This document shows positions 50,825-58,788 of a stretch of 64,000 bases of DNA, in pieces. Location: the NCBI RefSeq assembly GCF_037976825.1, contig NZ_CP150269.1:5965501-6029500 (forward strand), written 5' to 3'. Both the position numbers and the translations under genes were made by a program. Below the pieces are notes generated by a model that worked only from the letters and a program-made list of their open reading frames with translations, had not been told where the DNA came from and made no database searches. The first letter of the stretch is position 1. Every line of letters starts with the position of its first letter. The DNA comes from Paenibacillus sp. FSL K6-1330. GTDB taxonomy: Bacteria > Bacillota > Bacilli > Paenibacillales > Paenibacillaceae.

Positions 50825-52749
50825 GATCCCCCGCCTCCTTCCGGCGCAGCTGACCGATCCTGCCTGTCGCTCGTAGAACTTGCTGGGCTTGCTCCTGCCT
50901 CCTCAGATCCAGCGGTAGTACCCTGATTCACCGAACTTGGTCCTGATGAAGTTGATCCATCAGGCGAAGACGTGCCTCCTGAAGCTTGATCCTCGCTTCC
51001 TTCAATTCTAGTGGCTCGGTCCACGTTTGATTCTGAAGCACCGCTCCACTCGGAAGTCCCGCCGGATCCATTGCTCCCGTACGATCCGTTATTTCCACTT
51101 GAGCCATTCTGTCCGTTCATTTCATTCCAATCGTTCATCCCGGACATGCCCGAAACGGGCATCCCTCCATCCGGGAGCGAAGACGAATCCAATTGCCCCG
51201 CCGCAGGCACGATGGGATTGCGCTTCTCGTCGGCCTTGGCAATTTTCCGCTCCATCGCCAACACCCGCTCCAGTTTGTCGATCTCCTGGTAAATTTCTTG
51301 TGCCAGCGAATAAGCCTCAATGGCGGCGTTATAATCCAGTGCGGCTAGCGCACGGTCGCCTTTTTTCTCCAAATTGTCGGCCTTAAGCGTTTTGGTCTCC
51401 CGATAAATGGTATTGATTTTCCCCTCGGTCTCTTCCATCTTCGTCTCCAACTGCTTCTGACCGCTCGGATAATTCGCTTCAATCGCTGCCCTGTACGCCT
51501 TCTTGTACGTCTCCAGCGCGCTGGTGTAATCCTGATTCTGGAAGTGGATATCGCCTTCCTTTATGACTTCCGTCAGCTTGGCGACCGCCTCACTTCGCTC
51601 GATTCGAGCCTGAATATCCTCTACTTTGAACGGCTTGTACTTCTCCGCCTCACCCAGCGCTTTTGTATAACTGTCCAGTGCCATATCGAAGCTGCCGTCC
51701 TTCACGTATTCGTCCCCATCCGTCATGGCTTGGGCCACGCGCTGTTTGTTGCGAAGCAGTTGGAAATGCAGCTTGTCCTTCAGCTTGCTGGCCGCGTTCT
51801 TCGCTTCACTGTAAGCCTTAAGCGCCTTCGGGTAATCGCTGGCGGATGCGTATTCGTCACCCTCCTGCTCAAACTCGGTCATCTGCACGACCGTCTCGGC
51901 CAATTTTGCCGCCTGTCTAGCCTTCGCATACCAGATGCCTCCCCCGGCGATCACCATGGTGAGCAGCAGTATTGCGATGCGTATGATCCATTTCTTCCGG
52001 TTTTTGGGCTTCTCGGTAAACGTCTTGTTAGCGTAAACAGCGGCTGCAGTATAATTGTTCACCGTCTGCTGCTGCTTGCTGAGGACAATGTCCTCCAGCG
52101 TATCCGTCAAGCTGTCGGGATCACTCGATTCCGCCAGTGCATCGAGCATTTCCGGCAGCTCGACCTCTTCCCAAATTCCCGGTGTGCACAGAAGAAGCAC
52201 ATCTCCATCCGAAAGCGGAGTTTTATTTGAAATATAGGGTTCAAAACGATCTGGCCGCCCCATATAACTCAACAAATTTCCTCGCTCCTCATGGCCGGAA
52301 AATCCTTCCTCGGACACCCTTCCGTCCTCCAGAAGCAACTGCGCCAGGCTCTGATCTTTGGAACGCAAATTCAGCCGACCGCCGCGAAAATGGTATAATC
52401 GCGCATGGCCACAGGTCGCCCACACCATCCGCGTATAATTCGTCACGACAACGAGCACGCTGGCTTTAAGCCGGACTCTGCGGCTTTCAAACTTCAACCA
52501 CTCATGAGCTGTCTCCAAATCCTGCCGGATTTTTCTCCGTGACAAGGATGGCTTCTCCATAAAATTCTCCAGGATGACACTGACTGCCATTTTTGCGCTA
52601 TGTGCCTCTCGATCCGTATCGAGACCATCCGCAATAACGTAGCAAGCCATGTCCTCAAGCTCCACGAAGGCAAAATAATCTCTGTTGTCGATATACGAAC
52701 CCGCTTCGGAGACAAATGCGGTCTTGAAATCGCTGTTCTCCTTTCTCAT
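50821..52749 (-). CDS. Membrane protein with a decayed PP2C domain and coiled TPR-like repeats
   Basis: Residues 1-240 have the PP2C fold, but the metal-binding positions are changed: DNRDYF instead of NEDA-type, ADGLDTDREA without the double glycine, CTPGIWEEV in place of SDG, and NNYTAAAV in place of DNxT. It is probably a pseudophosphatase that binds rather than cleaves. One membrane segment follows (254-275), then repeated helical units resembling TPRs (EQEGDEYASASDYPKALKAY; DEYVKDGSFDMALDSYTKAL; GDIHFQNQDYTSALETYKKA; GDRALAALDYNAAIEAYSLA), and a 120-residue Gly/Ser/Asn-rich tail. The C-terminal part would be outside the cell. A possible membrane anchor of the machine. Confidence 0.8.
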   Translation of the reverse strand: MRKENSDFKTAFVSEAGSYIDNRDYFAFVELEDMACYVIADGLDTDREAHSAKMAVSVILENFMEKPSLSRRKIRQDLETAHEWLKFESRRVRLKASVLVVVTNYTRMVWATCGHARLYHFRGGRLNLRSKDQSLAQLLLEDGRVSEEGFSGHEERGNLLSYMGRPDRFEPYISNKTPLSDGDVLLLCTPGIWEEVELPEMLDALAESSDPDSLTDTLEDIVLSKQQQTVNNYTAAAVYANKTFTEKPKNRKKWIIRIAILLLTMVIAGGGIWYAKARQAAKLAETVVQMTEFEQEGDEYASASDYPKALKAYSEAKNAASKLKDKLHFQLLRNKQRVAQAMTDGDEYVKDGSFDMALDSYTKALGEAEKYKPFKVEDIQARIERSEAVAKLTEVIKEGDIHFQNQDYTSALETYKKAYRAAIEANYPSGQKQLETKMEETEGKINTIYRETKTLKADNLEKKGDRALAALDYNAAIEAYSLAQEIYQEIDKLERVLAMERKIAKADEKRNPIVPAAGQLDSSSLPDGGMPVSGMSGMNDWNEMNGQNGSSGNNGSYGSNGSGGTSEWSGASESNVDRATRIEGSEDQASGGTSSPDGSTSSGPSSVNQGTTAGSEEAGASPASSTSDRQDRSAAPEGGGGS

Positions 52750-52793
52750 GTGTTCCTCCGTTTCCCCCGACCTGCTGCGAGAATAATGATGTG

Positions 52794-53687
52794 TTAATCC
52801 ATTTGCAAAATAATGACCGTTGCATTGTCCTGATGCTTGTAACTCTTGCGCTCAATCAAGCTGATCATCTCTTCCGCGGCATCCTGCGGCGGCAAGCCCC
52901 GCATCAATATCTGCTCCATCTCTACCTCGGTCAGCGCATCATAAACCCCGTCACTGCACAGAATGATCGTGTCATTTGCTTGCAAGGATACCGGATCGCC
53001 AACCTCCATGCTTTTAAAACCGCCATATCCCAAATAGTTAACCAACTGGTTGCGATTCGGATTCTCCTTGGCTTCCTCCTTGCTGATTTCGCCGGATAGA
53101 TACTTTTCCTCCAGCACCGTCTCCAGGGTATGCTTGGAATTGATCGGAATAAATTCGCCATCCCTAAACAGAATAATCATGCTGTCTCCAACCGCAGCCC
53201 AATGCAGTAATCCTCCGGACACGATGCCCACGACGAGCGTCGTTCCTCCGGTTTCCCCGCCAAGCTGCTCCAGGATTGCCCGGTTGCTGATCAGTGCCGC
53301 TTTGTGAAAATACTCGGGAATATCCGCCAGATCGTCCACCTTTAAGTACTCTCTCGAGAACACCGTAACGGCCAGCGTACTAGCCATTCGTCCATGCGAC
53401 AACCCGCTAATGCCGTCGGCTATCACAGCCATCGTACCGATTTTCGTTGTCGAGCTTGAGAAGTAATCATCCTGCTCTTCCCGCTTGCCGATCGTCTGGG
53501 CATTCCCAATTTTGTTCGTTTCAATAATGTCTGGAATATACAGAAGTTCGCTATTCTCGGGCGTAGTTTCTACAGCGGGGCTCGTACGCAGCTTTTGCCG
53601 CATAACAAGCAATACGGCGACGGTGATCAGTGCAGCCGCAACGATTCCGTACGATTCGAAAAAACTCAAATCCTCCATCGTTACCAT
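52794..53687 (-). CDS. PP2C-family Ser/Thr phosphatase, membrane-anchored
   Basis: One membrane segment near residues 12-30 (GIVAAALITVAVLLVM) and a complete PP2C domain: KREEQDDYF, VIADGISGLSHGRMAS, ILCSDGVYDALTE, and QDNATVIIL, with all metal-binding aspartates present. It is the counterpart of PppA/Stp1 and should reverse the action of the kinase at 60860. It sits in the middle of the core operon next to two FHA proteins that would read its substrates. The start could be ATG 53687 or ATG 53678. Confidence 0.9.
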   Translation of the reverse strand: MVTMEDLSFFESYGIVAAALITVAVLLVMRQKLRTSPAVETTPENSELLYIPDIIETNKIGNAQTIGKREEQDDYFSSSTTKIGTMAVIADGISGLSHGRMASTLAVTVFSREYLKVDDLADIPEYFHKAALISNRAILEQLGGETGGTTLVVGIVSGGLLHWAAVGDSMIILFRDGEFIPINSKHTLETVLEEKYLSGEISKEEAKENPNRNQLVNYLGYGGFKSMEVGDPVSLQANDTIILCSDGVYDALTEVEMEQILMRGLPPQDAAEEMISLIERKSYKHQDNATVIILQMD

Positions 53688-53693
53688 CCGTTC

Positions 53694-54212
53694 TTAACTG
53701 TTATCCCACTCAAAATGGGGTCCGCATAAAGGCACGAATACAAATTTACTGCGCCCGAGCTGGATTAAATCATAGGCGTTAAGCTCAGCCGGCGTGTATA
53801 CCGCTTCGTTGTTGTGATAAGCAAGCCCTGAGGCATCGCCCGGCAGCAAATAAAAATTTCGCTTCTTCGGATCGTAGACGATCACGGCATGATTGCGTCT
53901 GGACACCGCGTTATCCCCGATAAGCCGAATCTGCATTTCCTCCGCGCGGCCGATGAAATTTTTCTCAGCCATAATACGGTAATCCTGTCCCATCTGCGGG
54001 CCCTCGACACATACCAACCAGCCGGTTACCGGCTGAATTCCCGTCGTCTCCCCCAGATAAGGCATCGTCTTCTCTTCCATATCCTCCGCGACCTGGGGTC
54101 TGCGTGATTCGTTCCGCGAAGGCTGCTCTAGCGTCGTATTGCAATATGGACAAGTGTTGCCATGCTTTCTCGTACTGAACATGTGTCCATTCAGGCATCT
54201 CGTCAAGCTCAT
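53694..54212 (-). CDS. FHA-domain protein with N-terminal zinc ribbon
   Basis: The N-terminus has paired cysteine motifs (TRCLNGHMF and NTCPYCNTTL), a zinc-ribbon-like module. The FHA domain (about 75-165) has the phosphothreonine-reading residues FIGRAEEMQIRL, DNAVSRRNHA and DLIQLG. It reads phosphorylated threonine, probably the kinase's own sites or a machine component. It overlaps nothing but is separated from the phosphatase by only 6 bases, so it is co-transcribed. Confidence 0.85.
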   Translation of the reverse strand: MSLTRCLNGHMFSTRKHGNTCPYCNTTLEQPSRNESRRPQVAEDMEEKTMPYLGETTGIQPVTGWLVCVEGPQMGQDYRIMAEKNFIGRAEEMQIRLIGDNAVSRRNHAVIVYDPKKRNFYLLPGDASGLAYHNNEAVYTPAELNAYDLIQLGRSKFVFVPLCGPHFEWDNS

Positions 54213-54253
54213 CTTCGATTCAATCCCCCATTTGTAGGTAAGTGTGTTCTCCG

Positions 54254-54793
54254 TTATTTCACTAACAACCGCGTATTAGCAATAAAGATCATATCCCCTG
54301 TACCAATCTCTACAGGCTCTTCGACAACAAGCCGATTCGCCTCGCTGCGTCCTGCTTTGCGGATGCCTGTCCCGCTGTGGGAATCCGCATCTTCAATGAA
54401 CCACTGATCGCCAACGCGATTCAGGACAGCATGCTCGGAACTGACAAGCGACGCATACTCGCAGTCCGACAAATCTATGTCAACCTCGCCGCGCTGCGTG
54501 TTTTTTCCGATCAGGACTGAGGTTTCTCCCTTGACGTACCATTCCTTCACGCGCTCTCCGTCATCATCGAGCAGCACGATCTTCACGACAGCTTCCCTCG
54601 CTACCTGTGGTTTATCGTTGGAACGACCACTGGTCCAAATCAACACGCCTGCAATCACGGCCGATGCCGCGACGATGGACATTTGCAATGTATAATGCAA
54701 AGGACGGAGCAGGGCATACAGCACCATACCGGCTAATATTCCGTATATCAACAGATCAATAAGTGTAATCCATTTGTGGTTCTCCGGCTTCAA
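54254..54793 (-). CDS. Membrane FHA-domain protein
   Basis: Two membrane helices at the N-terminus (LIDLLIYGILAGMVLYALL and MSIVAASAVIAGVLIW) precede an FHA domain (about 85-170: LIGKNTQRGEVDIDL, VSSEHAVLNRVGDQWFIED, TRLLV). The FHA domain lies on the cytoplasmic side. It probably links the phospho-signal to the membrane complex. The TTG at 54793 is preceded by GGGGGAG at the ideal distance; the frame extends to 54823 without support. Confidence 0.82.
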   Translation of the reverse strand: MKPENHKWITLIDLLIYGILAGMVLYALLRPLHYTLQMSIVAASAVIAGVLIWTSGRSNDKPQVAREAVVKIVLLDDDGERVKEWYVKGETSVLIGKNTQRGEVDIDLSDCEYASLVSSEHAVLNRVGDQWFIEDADSHSGTGIRKAGRSEANRLVVEEPVEIGTGDMIFIANTRLLVK

Positions 54794-54829
54794 GTCGCTC
54801 CCCCCGTCAATGTATGTAGGCAATATCGG

Positions 54830-55375
54830 TTATTTTTTATAGCCAAAAAATTGATTGAACATCGCTGAAGTATCCAGCGGATTCTTATCGTTTGCTTCCT
54901 TATCCTGCGAATCTGACCGCCCCTTGGGCGACGACATGCCAAAAAACTGCTCAAATTGCTTGTGTATCTCAGCCGGATCAAAGCCTTCCGACTCCACCTT
55001 CGCCGACGATGTGCCAGACGATTTCCGTCCGCCCTGTCCTGCCTGCGACCTGCCATTTTGCTGCCCTGAGGATGGATTGGCACTAGTCTGCCTCTCGTCG
55101 TAAGCTGCACGAAGCTGCTCATCGCTTAAGGTCTCGTAAGCCTCGACAATCAGCTTAAACTTGGCTTCCGCTTCTGCATTCCCGGGATTGACGTCCGGAT
55201 GATAACGCTTGGCCAGCCTGCGATAAGCTTGTCGAACCTCGGCTGTCGTGGACTGCCTAGAAACTCCGAGCTCTGTGTAGTAATCGGTACCATTCAACGC
55301 GATTTCCCCGCTTTCGCTTATGCCTTTATCGGCCTGATCAAAGAGCACCTGACTTTCTTTCGTGCTTTTTCCCAC
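54830..55375 (-). CDS. J-domain (DnaJ-like) protein of the injection system
   Basis: A 181-aa protein with a J domain at about 30-95: [35 protein letters not shown] with the HPD motif, and the closing [15 protein letters not shown]. The second half is low-complexity (Gly/Ser/Gln/Lys-rich), ending with [10 protein letters not shown]. It probably recruits and stimulates the Hsp70-like ATPase encoded downstream in this operon, bringing it to tube, sheath or effector. GTG start with a weak site. Confidence 0.85.
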   Translation of the reverse strand: MGKSTKESQVLFDQADKGISESGEIALNGTDYYTELGVSRQSTTAEVRQAYRRLAKRYHPDVNPGNAEAEAKFKLIVEAYETLSDEQLRAAYDERQTSANPSSGQQNGRSQAGQGGRKSSGTSSAKVESEGFDPAEIHKQFEQFFGMSSPKGRSDSQDKEANDKNPLDTSAMFNQFFGYKK

Positions 55376-55440
55376 TGTCGGCAGGTTGTCACTACTGCAG
55401 CCTTTCTTATCTCAAGTGGGCGTTCGCACAAGGTATAGTA

Positions 55441-55469
55441 AATCTCAAGGGGCCTGGCCCCTTGAGATT
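55441..55469 (-). terminator. Perfect 14-bp stem-loop after the tube gene
   Basis: AATCTCAAGGGGCC and its exact complement lie almost back to back (the outer pairs form the stem, the inner ones the loop). No T run follows on the minus strand, so it is more likely a partial terminator or mRNA-stabilising hairpin that lets tube and sheath be made in excess over the rest of the operon. Confidence 0.65.
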
Positions 55470-55501
55470 ACTTGCTGCCCTGGTACTATGAGTGCAATGA
55501 A

Positions 55502-55933
55502 TTAATTGCTTGCGTCGTAACCGCCGTTAAGCTTAGCCAACTCGGTTTTGTCTTTCTTCTGCTTCACGTACAGCTCGAAAGTACCTACACCTTCGGTGTC
55601 GCCGAATGTTTCTTTGTAATCCACCACAAAAGCGTTAGGGAATGTAATTTCCCGAACCACTTGATCCGCTGCGATCACTTCAAGCGTCAGCTTACGGTAG
55701 CAATCCGCCTTTTCTGCAGGAACCAAAGACCACAGCGCCAGCTTCAGCGTGTCATCCGCTTTGTCACCGTCCGTGGCAGTGATGATTTTACCGCTGATTT
55801 TCAATGTGGAACCAACATCAGTTGATCTAGCATTTGAATCATCCGGTGTATCCGTGTCATAAACCACTTTCTGAATGTTGTCCAATCCGAGCTCGATCGT
55901 TTCGGCTCCTTCTACCTTCAATCTGAATCCCAT
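55502..55933 (-). CDS. Hcp-like tube protein
   Basis: A 143-aa all-beta protein: MGFRLKVEGAETIELGLDNI, GSTLKISGKIITATDGDKAD, CYRKLTLEVIAADQVVREIT, FPNAFVVDYKETFGDTEG, VGTFELYVKQKK. Size and strand pattern match the Hcp/gp19/Pvc1 family of tubes, stacked in hexameric rings inside the sheath. The adjacent sheath gene supports this. The start is the ATG at 55933 (AAGGAGGATTTACGT). Hairpins on both sides suggest a separately stabilised message. Confidence 0.75.
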   Translation of the reverse strand: MGFRLKVEGAETIELGLDNIQKVVYDTDTPDDSNARSTDVGSTLKISGKIITATDGDKADDTLKLALWSLVPAEKADCYRKLTLEVIAADQVVREITFPNAFVVDYKETFGDTEGVGTFELYVKQKKDKTELAKLNGGYDASN

Positions 55934-56050
55934 ACGTAAATCCTCCTTAGCATAAGTGAAATTATTTGTTCGGGCAGATGTTCTTGCCCAAAATTTATGT
56001 AACGAGACGAACCGTTGAAGGATCGTCTCCCACATACAGATTAAGTTGAT

Positions 56051-56211
56051 GCTTCAGCACCGAGAAGGTTGAATGAAGCTAGGGACTGAGGAGCGGAGCG
56101 TAGGCAAAACCTACGTGAGCACCGGAAGTTTCGGCTGAATTCAATATTCGATGCCGAGTATTCCCTCAGTTCCCGCTTCGTGATCAAAAGTTGTTTTTTG
56201 AATTTCCCCTC
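56051..56211 (+). repeat. Dispersed structured repeat between sheath and tube genes
   Basis: It begins CTTCAGCACCGAGAAGGTTG, passes GGACTGAGGAGCGGAGCGTA, the hairpin CGTAGGCAAAACCTACG, and ends with TTCCCGCTTCGTGATCAAAA. A shortened copy lies at 48798-48836. I associate this sequence type with Paenibacillus genomes, where it appears between genes; it may be transcribed as part of the operon. Confidence 0.7.
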
Positions 56212-58380
56212 TTAGGCTTTGACTGGACTGGTGCCTTTGGTAATCATAACTTCCAAATTCTTCACATTGCCGTTATAGATCAGATCAATGTGACACAGGT
56301 TGTTCTTCTCGTCGATCACATAATTCATGTCATCGCCGTCATGAATAATTGAATTTATGAAACCGCGCTTGGCCAGCCACATGCTCTTCTGGCTGCTCGG
56401 ATTGTTACTGAAAAATTTAATGATGTTCTCATGCTTGAAGTCGGCCGTCTGGAAGCGAAGAATCCGCTCTATGTATGTGCTGACCAGTGTTTTGTAAATG
56501 GAATCGAACCCGTCCTCCGACGCAGCTAGGCTTCTCGCCTTGTACACCGTAATCCGGCGGATATCCTTGCCTTGCAGCTGAGCGTTCTCCGAGGAGAAAA
56601 TAAAGCCGAAGTTCTTCCGGTTAATCGAATCCTTGATCGTATTCGTAAATCCGGTAATTTCCTTCGCCATCGTCGTGACCGCCCGCAGGCTGTTCTCGCC
56701 AGCTTCAATGTCAAAACGAACGCCAGGGAACTCTTTGCTCGTGTTCTTGAAGGATTCCTTCAAGTACTCCGGACATTGATAGGCTGAGACGATACCCGCA
56801 GCCACATACGAGGCCCCAACATAAACACCCTCGATCCAGAGCTTGAGTATGTCTTCCTTTTCCTTGGAGAGCTGGGCTCCATTCTCGGTCTGAACCATGC
56901 GGCTATCGATGATTACGCCCGACTTTTCCTTCGGAATGACCGTAAAGTTCGGAATACATGGAATTGCATATTCACTGTACTCTTTACGGAGGAGCGGCGT
57001 GCATTTATCGATGTATTTATCGATTCCTGCAGTAGCCATATTGTTGAACGTCGTCTCTTCTCCCGATTCGAAGCTGAAGAAGATTTGCACCTTGAAGTCT
57101 TTGACAACCTGCATGAGCATCGACAAGGATTCCATGGTGTTGCCGTCCTGCTTGGCAATTTTCTCGTTACCCTTGAAGCGCTCGCGGGTTACCTTCACCT
57201 TGCCGGCACTCTCCAGCTCTACGGAAGGGACGATGCCGAACCAGATCGTATCCGAGAAATCATTCTTGGAGTTGACCGTGTTCAAATAAGTCTCCAAACG
57301 AGGGATATTGGCGCTTTTCACGATCATGTCCAGCTTCGTATTCGTCACGAGCAGCGAAGGTGCCATCCCTTTGTTCTTGACGGCATATTGATCAAAAAAC
57401 ATTTTGACGCCGAGAATTTTCTCCACCAGCGGCTTCACGGTTTTGACAAAATCATCCTTGGCCGTTTTGTAGAATTCCAAATACGTGTTGTAGTTCTGTA
57501 CCTCTGTCTCAAGATTCACTTCCGTGCTTACCGCCGGCAGCGGACTAAAGGTTCGTACAACCAAATCCTTAACATAACCGGATGGAGTTTCCGTGATGGA
57601 GTTGTAATCGTCTTCGAAGACAACTGCCAAACCATTGGAGCTGTTCTCGTCCAGCAGCACGAGTTCCGTGCTGTCCCCCTTCGGAGCCTCGATGATTTTT
57701 AACTCCCCGCTCTCCCCGATCGTCAGCATCCCGATTTGCACCGCTTCGGAATCGCTTTCCTCGTTGGAGCTGCCGAGCAGCAGACGCGTCTTAATATCCT
57801 CGATCGCCAGTGGAAGCATAGCCATCACGTTGTTGTAATTGGCACTCGCCTCTTCGAACATCGCGTTCAGTTTGTCGCCCATATCCAGCTTTTTCGGATC
57901 CTCGTCATCCAGCTTCTCGTATTGTCCGTACATGTAATGGATTTCCTTACGAACCTGACGAATGTCATCCATGACCTTCTTCGGCGAAATCATGTCGAGC
58001 AAATGCTCAAACTTGAAATCGACGTTCGTCATTCCCTGGCTGCGTTTCGTGTCGATCAGTGTGAACAGCATTTTCAAGAAATCATTGTGTTGATCAATCC
58101 GGATTTCGGAAATCGCCTCCTCGGCGATTCCATCGGGCTTCTTCAGCATGTAGACGACTTTTTGGTTAGCCGCATTGAAAAATGAGTACACCGTCGGCGA
58201 GAACTTGTCCAAAAATTCATCGAAGTTTCGCACTAAAAGCTGGCTATTGATCTCCTTGATTTTGTCGTCGCTCAGACTATCAATGCCTTTAACATCGCCC
58301 ACAATGGTGATCAGGTCCAGCTTCTCGGGATTGATCTCTTCGAACAGCATCGTTCGATTGGTCTGATTGATAATATCCAT
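56212..58380 (-). CDS. One-chain contractile sheath candidate (TssB/TssC-like)
   Basis: A 722-aa soluble protein and the first gene of the operon. The N-terminus (NPEKLDLITIVGDVKGIDSL, LLVRNFDEFLDKFSPTVYSF) resembles TssB/VipA, with its 'FDxxL...P' motif. The later part has TssC/VipB-like features: LETYLNTVNSKNDFSDTIWF, IFFSFESGEETTFNNMATAG, GVYVGASYVAAGIVSAYQCP, AVTTMAKEITGFTNTIKDSI, and a C-terminal strand VMITKGTSPV. In T6SS the two parts are separate proteins that interlock, so a fused sheath would be a notable variant. GGAGGAGGAATAACGACA precedes the ATG at 58380. I rate the sheath call as likely but not certain. Confidence 0.6.
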   Translation of the reverse strand: MDIINQTNRTMLFEEINPEKLDLITIVGDVKGIDSLSDDKIKEINSQLLVRNFDEFLDKFSPTVYSFFNAANQKVVYMLKKPDGIAEEAISEIRIDQHNDFLKMLFTLIDTKRSQGMTNVDFKFEHLLDMISPKKVMDDIRQVRKEIHYMYGQYEKLDDEDPKKLDMGDKLNAMFEEASANYNNVMAMLPLAIEDIKTRLLLGSSNEESDSEAVQIGMLTIGESGELKIIEAPKGDSTELVLLDENSSNGLAVVFEDDYNSITETPSGYVKDLVVRTFSPLPAVSTEVNLETEVQNYNTYLEFYKTAKDDFVKTVKPLVEKILGVKMFFDQYAVKNKGMAPSLLVTNTKLDMIVKSANIPRLETYLNTVNSKNDFSDTIWFGIVPSVELESAGKVKVTRERFKGNEKIAKQDGNTMESLSMLMQVVKDFKVQIFFSFESGEETTFNNMATAGIDKYIDKCTPLLRKEYSEYAIPCIPNFTVIPKEKSGVIIDSRMVQTENGAQLSKEKEDILKLWIEGVYVGASYVAAGIVSAYQCPEYLKESFKNTSKEFPGVRFDIEAGENSLRAVTTMAKEITGFTNTIKDSINRKNFGFIFSSENAQLQGKDIRRITVYKARSLAASEDGFDSIYKTLVSTYIERILRFQTADFKHENIIKFFSNNPSSQKSMWLAKRGFINSIIHDGDDMNYVIDEKNNLCHIDLIYNGNVKNLEVMITKGTSPVKA

Positions 58381-58585
58381 TGTCGTTATTCCTCCTCCCG
58401 TTTCTAAAAAGCGCAGCCGGCCTGATGAAGACCCCGGATTCTTTCCCATGCCGGACGCTTGCACTACTTATTTTTTCGACGATATCCGACTATTGTACGG
58501 GATACCTGGGTCGTATGACCGGGACGAGTTTCACTGTACCCGGGTCTCGAGGGTAATATTAAACATCGCTCCTATCAATTGTCAA
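58381..58585 (-). promoter_or_regulatory. Main promoter and structured leader of the injection operon
   Basis: On the minus strand TTGACA (58580-58585) and TAATAT (58556-58561) have an 18-base spacer. The transcript would start near 58550 and have a leader of about 170 bases. It can fold: CGGGTAC with GTATCCCG encloses an inner hairpin GGTCATACGACC at about 58508-58520, and the leader ends in a very strong ribosome site. No recognised riboswitch class fits by eye. Confidence 0.55.
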
Positions 58586-58788
58586 TATCTTGAATTGATG
58601 ATGAATATAGGGACTTAAGAACCTTTCATTCATTCACATGAGGAAAATATATCCAATCAAAGACCTATTTTTTGGAATAATATACAATAAACAAGGCCCA
58701 ATTCCGATATAAGTTTGAATATACATATTTGAGCGACTATTTCCGCTCTATTCCAATACTATATAGTACATAAGGCGGGTATCGGTAA
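58586..58788. other. Divergent intergenic region
   Basis: About 200 AT-rich bases between the sheath operon promoter and the vWA gene. It must hold the vWA promoter, but I see no confident pair of boxes; TATATAG at about 58760 is a possible -10. Confidence 0.3.

Noticed and set aside
58508..58561. Leader of the injection operon considered as a c-di-GMP or c-di-AMP riboswitch
   Set aside because: None of the conserved core motifs of those classes is recognisable by eye.
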